Of a DNA stretch of 17,547 bases, positions 11,886 to 17,547 are shown in pieces (position 1 is the first letter of the stretch; each line of letters begins with the position of its first letter). The notes beneath the pieces were generated by a model. It was not told the origin of the DNA. It was given only the letters and a program-made list of their open reading frames with translations, and searched no databases. Made by a program: the position numbers and the translations under genes. The DNA is from Treponema sp. UBA4328 (GTDB lineage Bacteria; Spirochaetota; Spirochaetia; Treponematales; Treponemataceae), in the NCBI GenBank assembly GCA_002394465.1, contig DGTU01000064.1:1-17547 (forward strand). Direction: 5' to 3'.

Positions 11886-13118
11886 TTATTTTGAAAGACG
11901 AGTCTGGTATTTTTTTATCTGGCCTTCATACGATGCCCTGACGTCTTCAGAAAGCGAAGCTGCATCCTTTAAGAGTGTAAGGCTCACTTCAGCCTGTTCA
12001 AGGGCCTGTTTTTTATCGTCAGTTTCAGCATAGAGCTGCATCAAATAATAGTTCAGAATGAATTTGAGGTATGAATTATTTTCAGCCGCATCAAGATGTC
12101 CTTTTGTAAAGCGTATGGCTTCATCCGCATTCTGACTCTTCATATAGTACGTAATTACGGAGTCGTAGCACCTTACGTCAGTCTGTTTCTTAAATGCACA
12201 GTCAAATTCAGCATAAGCCGCATCCTTTTTTCCAAGTTTCAGGCAAAGACCTCCGGCCTGCATGTACGGAAAGGAGCTGTCAGGAAATTTTTCCTTGAGT
12301 TTTTCAAGTGTTTCAGCTGCAGCGTCAGCATTTCCGGACAGATAATACGCATCTGAAAGAAGTGAATATGCATCCATCTGCTGCGAGGGAGTATCTTCCG
12401 GATGTTTTATTGCATTTGCGGCTGCCTGTACGGCTTCAGGATATTTCTGTGAATACATGTAGGCTACGGCAAGGTTGTACCAGGTCATTCCGGAATCATC
12501 CTTGAGCTTCAGTGCAGTTTCATAGTAATGAATGCACTTTTCATATTTTCTCATGTAAATGCAGGCAGTTCCGGCTTTTTCTGCAGAAGCAAAATTATAA
12601 ACGCCTGCAGCGTAAGCCGCATCAAAATTTGAATTGATAAGGTCGAACAGTTCGTCACTTTTTTTTATCCATGAAGAACCATAACGCAGAAAGCAGTCTG
12701 AATAGTATTGTGCAAGGGCAAGATTGAGGACCGGCGACTGTCCGTGAACGGAAACATAGTTTTCGACGGCTTCTTCCGGTGAATAATAAGTCATCGAATA
12801 TGATTCGCCGCCAAAATTACGCCTGAGCTCCATAAGGTCCTCATTTTCTTCAAGGTCTTTGAAAACAAACATAGAATGCATGAGGCTCTGTACAAACCAG
12901 TTCGTACAGATTTCTGTTTTCTTATAGATGATGTAATCACTGTCATCTGAGCCGAGGTGACCAAAGGCAGACTGATACTTTTTCTGTTCAATAAGCTTAT
13001 CAGTTTCTGCAATCAGCTTTTTTATCTGCTCAGGTGCATTCCTGTAAATATCGATGTCTTCTGCAAAGCTGCACAGTGAACATGCACATAAAATCAGGAC
13101 AGCGAATAATTTTTTCAT
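11886..13118 (-). CDS. Secreted TPR-repeat protein
   Basis: 410 residues. An N-terminal signal peptide is clear: MKKLFAVLILCACSLCSFA, then EDIDIYRNAPEQ. Cleavage after SFA fits signal peptidase I, but the cysteines (LCAC) could also be read as a loose spirochaete lipobox. The remainder is alpha-helical with tetratricopeptide repeats, for example YFYETALKLKDDSG-type segments near 205-240 (CIHYYETALKLKDDSGMTWYNLAVAYMYSQKYPEAVQAA) and 260-320 (LLSDAYYLSGNADAAAETL, PYMQAGGLCLKLGKKDAAYAEF). It is probably a periplasmic or membrane-anchored scaffold. It starts one base after the stop of the VIT-VWA gene, so the two proteins are likely made together. No enzyme motif is seen. Confidence 0.88.
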   Translation of the reverse strand: MKKLFAVLILCACSLCSFAEDIDIYRNAPEQIKKLIAETDKLIEQKKYQSAFGHLGSDDSDYIIYKKTEICTNWFVQSLMHSMFVFKDLEENEDLMELRRNFGGESYSMTYYSPEEAVENYVSVHGQSPVLNLALAQYYSDCFLRYGSSWIKKSDELFDLINSNFDAAYAAGVYNFASAEKAGTACIYMRKYEKCIHYYETALKLKDDSGMTWYNLAVAYMYSQKYPEAVQAAANAIKHPEDTPSQQMDAYSLLSDAYYLSGNADAAAETLEKLKEKFPDSSFPYMQAGGLCLKLGKKDAAYAEFDCAFKKQTDVRCYDSVITYYMKSQNADEAIRFTKGHLDAAENNSYLKFILNYYLMQLYAETDDKKQALEQAEVSLTLLKDAASLSEDVRASYEGQIKKYQTRLSK

Positions 13119-13119
13119 G

Positions 13120-15891
13120 TTAGAACTCTACCTCACCGACAAGGAACTTGCCTTCTACGGAATCAAGCTGCAGCGTAAGTATCTGCCTCTGCTGATTCTT
13201 ACGTCCGAAATTCGTATAGACCTCTGCCTGAACGACGACCGGCTGAAGGACTTTCTGCTGATGATTTCCGTAATAATGTACTTCAATTTTGAGTTTACCG
13301 TCAGGAGCAGTTCTTATGCTGAATTCTTCAGGACCGTATCCGCGGGTAAAATCCCTGCTCATTCGTCCTCCGTTAGCGGTAAGCCTGTTGCCATAATAGC
13401 ATTTTTCACCGTCTTTATCAGTAACCCAGAGATCAATGTCACAGTCATCAGTATTCCATGTAAGGATTACGCGGACATCAAGGTCAAAATTTTCAATCAG
13501 TTTTTTATCGATTTTCGACAGGTCAAGTTTAACGTTTTCACGCCGGCAGGAAGCAATAATCGCATTCATGTCGTTCAGTGCAATCTGCTGAACCTGATCG
13601 AACCTTGAATCCCATTTTTTGAGGGCAATTGAATACAGCATGTCGACGGCCTTCTGCTCCTCTCCGTTGAGGTGATAAGCCATTCCAAGATCACGGCGGA
13701 ACTGAGGAATCTCTCCCTTGAGCCGGATAAGCTTTTCAAAGGCAGAAACGGCAGAAGGATAATTTTTGCGTTCCATGAGCTTGTTTCCGAGTGCGCGAAG
13801 TACGTCCGTATTTTCAAGATTAAGTTCAGCAAGGTTTGAAAGAATCCTGAGTGACAGTGCTTCATAGCCTTCCTCTGCAAAATAATCAGAAACTTCCATA
13901 TAGAATGCCGGAGACGACTTATATTCTTTTTTTAGTTCAAGATATTTTGCGTACATTTTATCTGCAGAAGTTTTTTTGAGGACAGCAAGATATTTTCTCT
14001 CAGGCGACCAGGCCTGAATCTGGACGGAAGGATTTTTTCCGCTCCTGGAAGCTTCGCCTGAAGCAGTTTTTGCCAGCAGCTGAGGTTCCGACGCACGGGA
14101 AGAAGCCCGGGCAGAAGCAGTGGCAGGAACACGGGGTGCAGCATCAGCAAACAGCCGCTCTTCCAGGACAACCTCAGGAGCAGCTCTCTCATCCGCTCCG
14201 CCGGCAAGCTCAAGAGTTTCGTACATTGTAATTTTCTTAAACTCTTCAAGCGGCGTATTCCACCATTTTTTATATTCAGCAAAACAGTCATACACTTCTC
14301 TGCTGATTCTGCCGTCATCTTCATTTTTATTTGCAGCAGCAGAATGGCTCCGTGAAACAAGTCTGTTGTATTCAGCAAGAAGTTCAGCATCATCCTGTGG
14401 CGGAACAATTTTATACCTTACATAATCAGCAGCCGAATCAAGGACAATCAGCGAAGTATCTTTTGTTACAATGCCGAATTTTTTTGATAATTTAATTATC
14501 TCAGTCCGGTTCCTGTCATAATTCTCAGAAAGGGAAGCAATCTTCATACAGGCCCAGCGGCGGGCAGTATATTTTGTATCAGCATAAGTTGAATCAGGTT
14601 TTATGGTCAGAGTTTTTTCAACAGTATTTCCGTAACCGAAGTAAAGTTTTACCGGAGCACTCTTTTTCCTGAGGATTCCGCTGAAAGAAAAATCAGCTGA
14701 TACGATAGTCCCGTCTTCAGGATAGACATCGGATACGGCAGACTTATCATATTCACTCCGGATCAGGCGGTACGGTTCATTCATCATGAGCGAAACAAAA
14801 GGAGAAAGCTGTTTTTTAAGTGCATCCAGCTGGGCACCGTAAGAAATCTTTTCATCAATTTTTGAAACGGATGTAAGGTTTATATAGCGTCCGCCGTTTT
14901 TACGTGCAAGGGATGATAAGAAAGCATGGTCTGCGGTCTGAGAAGAATTTACAGTATAAAGCACTGGCCTTTTCGCTCCCGGAATGTCAGATTTTTTCTG
15001 TTCAGCAGTTTCATTCCAGTTTGCGATTCCGTCAGAGAAAACAAGAACCTCATCAGCACCAGACTTAAAAAAATCCTGATTCATGTCCGTTGCACCGTCA
15101 TATTCCAGATCACGGATACGGGTAATAAGTTCATCAGCATTTGTAAACGTCAGGGGCTTGCTGCCCAGGCTGGAAAACGAACGGAACCATACGGATTTAA
15201 CTTTAAGTTTTGAAAGGTATTCCTTTAAGAATTCAATTTCTGCATCAAGGTTTCTGTCCTCTCCGCTCGATGAAACATCCCACCAGACGGCAACAGTCTC
15301 CGGAAGTTTCTTTGGTTTTTCAGCTGCAGGAAGCACCGTATTGTAATGAAAGTATGTATTTTTGCCTGAGGTTTCCGTAAAGATTCCTGTCTTGATTTCT
15401 GCAGGATTTTTAATCACACCCTGTACGACAATCTGTATCTGCCTCAGTCCCCGCGCCGGAATCGGATATATGCGCGTCTTAAAGTTATTTCCGGCAGTTT
15501 TTTCAATGAGCCCGGGATCAATTCCCTGACGGACAACTGCTTCAAAAACCTCGCGTCCCTTCTCCTTTTCAACTACGACTCCTGAGCGGAGCTTTCCGTT
15601 AACGTCAATCGAATAACCGGTTACGTCTTCGCCCTCTTCAAGCGGGAATTCAAGTTCGCCTTCAAGAATGCGGTCAGAGGAATTTGCAACAATCAGGTTC
15701 ATCGTCGTGATTCTGATATTGCCGAAAGTTTCAGTTGAAGAAGATGAAAGCGTCAGCCGCACCGGAGAATTGTTTTCTTCGCCGGAGATTTTGATTTTAA
15801 TATTTCTTTCTGCAGATACATAAAGAACTGAAAAAAAGGAAACGAATGATAATAAAAAAAGCCGTTTTATGCCGGAAATAAATCTTTTCAT
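13120..15891 (-). CDS. Secreted VIT-VWA-TPR-DUF2135 multidomain protein
   Basis: 923 residues from the ATG at 15891. A signal peptide (1-27, ending VLYVSA) is followed by a VIT domain (about 30-170) containing LEGELEFPLEEGEDVTGYSIDVNGKL and then REVFEAVVRQGIDPGLIEKTAGNNFKTRIYPIP. A VWA-like domain (about 195-345) has MIDAS residues D205, S207 and S209 in WWDVSSSGED, T268 in DGATDMNQ and D287 in FSDG. A beta region, an Ala/Ser/Arg linker (585-605), TPR repeats (about 640-760) and a C-terminal DUF2135 domain (805-923, VILTWNTDDCDIDLWVTDKDGEKCYYGN) follow. The frame is open to 15987, but the signal peptide fixes the later start. No ribosome site is evident. It probably works outside the cytoplasm in metal-dependent adhesion or complex assembly with the TPR protein downstream. 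Confidence 0.9.
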   Translation of the reverse strand: MKRFISGIKRLFLLSFVSFFSVLYVSAERNIKIKISGEENNSPVRLTLSSSSTETFGNIRITTMNLIVANSSDRILEGELEFPLEEGEDVTGYSIDVNGKLRSGVVVEKEKGREVFEAVVRQGIDPGLIEKTAGNNFKTRIYPIPARGLRQIQIVVQGVIKNPAEIKTGIFTETSGKNTYFHYNTVLPAAEKPKKLPETVAVWWDVSSSGEDRNLDAEIEFLKEYLSKLKVKSVWFRSFSSLGSKPLTFTNADELITRIRDLEYDGATDMNQDFFKSGADEVLVFSDGIANWNETAEQKKSDIPGAKRPVLYTVNSSQTADHAFLSSLARKNGGRYINLTSVSKIDEKISYGAQLDALKKQLSPFVSLMMNEPYRLIRSEYDKSAVSDVYPEDGTIVSADFSFSGILRKKSAPVKLYFGYGNTVEKTLTIKPDSTYADTKYTARRWACMKIASLSENYDRNRTEIIKLSKKFGIVTKDTSLIVLDSAADYVRYKIVPPQDDAELLAEYNRLVSRSHSAAANKNEDDGRISREVYDCFAEYKKWWNTPLEEFKKITMYETLELAGGADERAAPEVVLEERLFADAAPRVPATASARASSRASEPQLLAKTASGEASRSGKNPSVQIQAWSPERKYLAVLKKTSADKMYAKYLELKKEYKSSPAFYMEVSDYFAEEGYEALSLRILSNLAELNLENTDVLRALGNKLMERKNYPSAVSAFEKLIRLKGEIPQFRRDLGMAYHLNGEEQKAVDMLYSIALKKWDSRFDQVQQIALNDMNAIIASCRRENVKLDLSKIDKKLIENFDLDVRVILTWNTDDCDIDLWVTDKDGEKCYYGNRLTANGGRMSRDFTRGYGPEEFSIRTAPDGKLKIEVHYYGNHQQKVLQPVVVQAEVYTNFGRKNQQRQILTLQLDSVEGKFLVGEVEF

Positions 15892-15925
15892 GTACATAAA
15901 ACAAGCATACATCAAAATGGTTGCA

Positions 15926-16561
15926 TTATGAAGTCTTATCGCTTGAAGATTCTTTATGCCTGTTGCAGAAATATCCGCCGTCTTCAAGATAACGTCTGCG
16001 CGTCATGATAAGGTTAATCAGTTCATGATACATATTGAAGTCAATTTCGAGCGCCATCGGAAGCAGGAAAAATTCCGTTTCATCACAGTAGCGCTCAATG
16101 AATTTCGGGTCAGTAACGAATCCGAGCGAAATCATGTTGCTTATTCTGTCAGCACATTTGAGGATTTTTGCCTTCTGGCTTCCGGTATCTATAATGCGCT
16201 GGAGAAACTGCTTTTTGTCTTCGTCTTCGCGGCGGGTAACTTCGAGAACCAGATTAAGGACATCCTGCCCTTCGGCATCGGCATTGATGATTTCATTTTT
16301 ATCAAAATCCGGAATGTCCTCAACCGTGTCGTGCACGAGGGCTGCCTTCAGGAGAACTGAATCAATATAGCCGTAGTCGATGAGGATTCCAAGCGTATCA
16401 ATCTGATGACGGAACATGTTTCCGCCTGCATGCCTGCTCTTTCCGATTAGTCCGGTAGAAAGCTGCATGTATGGCGCAAGTATAATATGCTTGAGCTGCT
16501 GCATGTGCTCCTGATCCATCTGATCAGGTTTCTCAGTTTTCATCTCATACTTACTGGCCAT
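15926..16561 (-). CDS. Small HD-domain alarmone hydrolase-like protein
   Basis: 211 residues. The HD domain carries the residue set of (p)ppGpp hydrolases of the RelA/SpoT and MESH1 kind: FRHQIDTLGILIDYG (H52), LKAALVHDTVEDIPDF (H77, D78, E81, D82) and KILKCADRISNMISL (D138, N142). RSH enzymes have 'THP...A.IL...G.d..tl.AALLHDviEDt...' and 'iKlADRlhNm' in the same order. There is no synthetase, TGS or ACT domain, so it would be a hydrolase-only small alarmone enzyme removing 3'-pyrophosphate from ppGpp, dependent on a metal ion. GGAGG lies 8 nt before the ATG. It follows valS by 25 nt, likely in one operon. The substrate is inferred from motifs; other nucleotides are possible. Confidence 0.82.
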   Translation of the reverse strand: MASKYEMKTEKPDQMDQEHMQQLKHIILAPYMQLSTGLIGKSRHAGGNMFRHQIDTLGILIDYGYIDSVLLKAALVHDTVEDIPDFDKNEIINADAEGQDVLNLVLEVTRREDEDKKQFLQRIIDTGSQKAKILKCADRISNMISLGFVTDPKFIERYCDETEFFLLPMALEIDFNMYHELINLIMTRRRYLEDGGYFCNRHKESSSDKTS

Positions 16562-16586
16562 AAAATCCTCCAGCTGATCCGTCAGC

Positions 16587-17547
16587 CTATTTCAGTGTTT
16601 CAATGTAGCCTGAAAGTTTTTCAATCCTTCGCTTGATTTCTGCAAGGTTATCGCGCTCAGCCTGAACAACTTCTGCAGGAGCATGTTCTGCGAATTTTCC
16701 GCCGAGTTTAGCTTCAATTCTCTGTGCAGCCTGCTGGTCTTTTTCAAGATCCTTCTGGAAGTGAACGAGGAGCTGTTCCTGGTTGATATTTTCATCAAGG
16801 AGAATGAATGCTTCAAAGCCGGTTCCGACTGTTCCGATTGATTTTGCAGGTTTTTCTTCTACAAATTCAACCTTTGAAAGGCCTGCAAGAAGCTGAATCA
16901 TCTCAACTTTCTCGCGTGAAACTTCAGCAGCACTGCCCTTTACGATATGGAGTGCGAGGTTGATTTTGTCAGCCGGGTTTACGCCGCATTCGTTGCGAAG
17001 TCCGCGTACGCTTCTGATAATGTCCTGCAGGGAATCAAACCTTGCAGTAACGTCCGCATTCTCGCGTCCTGCAGCAAAATCAGGATAAGGAGCGGCAACG
17101 AGCAAATCAGAATATGTTTCGTTTGACATAATCTTCTGTTCGCCGGCTTTCTTTCGGTTCTCGATGATTTCTGCCCGAGGAAGTTTTGAGTATATTTCTT
17201 CGGTAACAAAAGGAATGAAAGGATGGAGCAATCTGAGTGACTCTTCAAGAACATTGAGGAGGACTGAGACTGCCCTGTCTTTTTCATGGTCATCGCCGTG
17301 CCAGAATGAGAGTTTTGTTGCCTCAACATACCAGTCACAGAAGTTGTACCAGAAATATTCGTAAACTGCCGAAGCGGCATCGTTGTAGCGGTATGAATCA
17401 AGGGCTTCACGTGCATTTTTTGCTGCCTTGTTAAGCTCTGTGAAAATCCATTTATCAAGCTCGTTGAGGTCACTGTCCTTTACAGGAATGAGGTTGCGCC
17501 CTTCGAGGTTTCCGAGGATGTAGCGGCTTGCGTTCCAGACCTTGTTG
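16587..17547 (-). CDS. valS: Valyl-tRNA synthetase, C-terminal part
   Basis: Charges tRNA-Val with valine in the cytoplasm. The minus-strand frame is open to the right edge of the window, so only the last 319 residues and the stop are visible; the catalytic HIGH and KMSKS motifs lie outside. The visible part begins NKVWNASRYILGNLEGRNLIP, the start of the anticodon-binding domain of class I synthetases, then WYNFCDWYVEATKLSFWHGD and LRLLHPFIPFVTEEIYSKLP. It ends in the ValS C-terminal coiled-coil arm (QLLVHFQKDLEKDQQAAQRI ... AERDNLAEIKRRIEKLSGYIETLK). This arm contacts the tRNA corner. The HD-domain gene follows after 25 nt. Confidence 0.97.
   Translation of the reverse strand, partial: NKVWNASRYILGNLEGRNLIPVKDSDLNELDKWIFTELNKAAKNAREALDSYRYNDAASAVYEYFWYNFCDWYVEATKLSFWHGDDHEKDRAVSVLLNVLEESLRLLHPFIPFVTEEIYSKLPRAEIIENRKKAGEQKIMSNETYSDLLVAAPYPDFAAGRENADVTARFDSLQDIIRSVRGLRNECGVNPADKINLALHIVKGSAAEVSREKVEMIQLLAGLSKVEFVEEKPAKSIGTVGTGFEAFILLDENINQEQLLVHFQKDLEKDQQAAQRIEAKLGGKFAEHAPAEVVQAERDNLAEIKRRIEKLSGYIETLK

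Noticed and set aside
13932..14408. 158-codon frame within the VIT-VWA gene
   Set aside because: Frame-shifted shadow of the Ala/Ser/Arg linker region, leucine- and arginine-rich by codon bias only.
1..17547. CRISPR arrays, transposases, phage genes or defence systems
   Set aside because: No regularly spaced repeats, no recombinase or transposase motifs and no defence gene families were seen in any reading frame of the window.

Overview
The window looks like the chromosome of a spirochaete close to Treponema, probably a gut or rumen species. This rests on gene content: a lone FlhB C-terminal protein and a FliK-like protein beside the rpsP-trmD-rplS cluster, an RG-rich zinc-finger protein, an Lgt-like protein with a cysteine-rich GRIG loop, and several periplasmic TPR proteins. 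Codon use is of moderate GC. The genus is an inference; no rRNA gene is present to confirm it.

Left part (1-3690). The 3' part of pgi (glucose-6-phosphate isomerase) enters from the left edge. Its end is the most unusual thing in the window. A 188-bp segment (696-883) sits in the last ~30 codons and replaces the original tail with a different, AT-rich, synonymously recoded tail of exactly the same length. A second copy of a 19-bp stretch of pgi follows, then two strong hairpins. The original tail survives as an orphan 94-bp fragment at 884-977. Next come a bidirectional terminator, a convergent tatD, and two tandem genes for small membrane proteins, each with its own promoter. An lgt-like gene follows, whose last 18 nt lie inside a tRNA-Leu(UAA) gene. 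A strong bidirectional terminator closes the block.

Middle part (3698-8830, all on the minus strand). Read in the transcribed direction the order is rpsP (S16), khpA, rimM, trmD, rplS (L19), a terminator, then a FliK-like gene, an flhB C-terminal paralogue, a small acidic-tail protein, yraN, a 62-aa FlgM-like protein and an RG-rich zinc-finger protein. The first half makes ribosomal proteins and RNA maturation factors. The second half is a tightly coupled set (overlaps or gaps of about 12 nt or less) with a flagellar flavour. The ribosomal and flagellar parts have the same relative order as rpsP-ylqC-rimM-trmD-rplS...ylqG-ylqH in Bacillus.

Right part (8823-17547, minus strand). In transcribed order: the 3' part of valS, a small HD-domain alarmone hydrolase-like gene, a large secreted VIT-VWA-TPR-DUF2135 protein, a secreted TPR protein, then a LUD-domain protein, a membrane diguanylate cyclase and an RluA-family pseudouridine synthase whose stop codon overlaps the -35 element of the rpsP promoter. 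The close spacing suggests two or three transcription units, broken by a possible terminator near 11843-11864.

No CRISPR array, transposase, integrase or rRNA was seen. The only mobile-element-like signal is the insertion in the 3' end of pgi.
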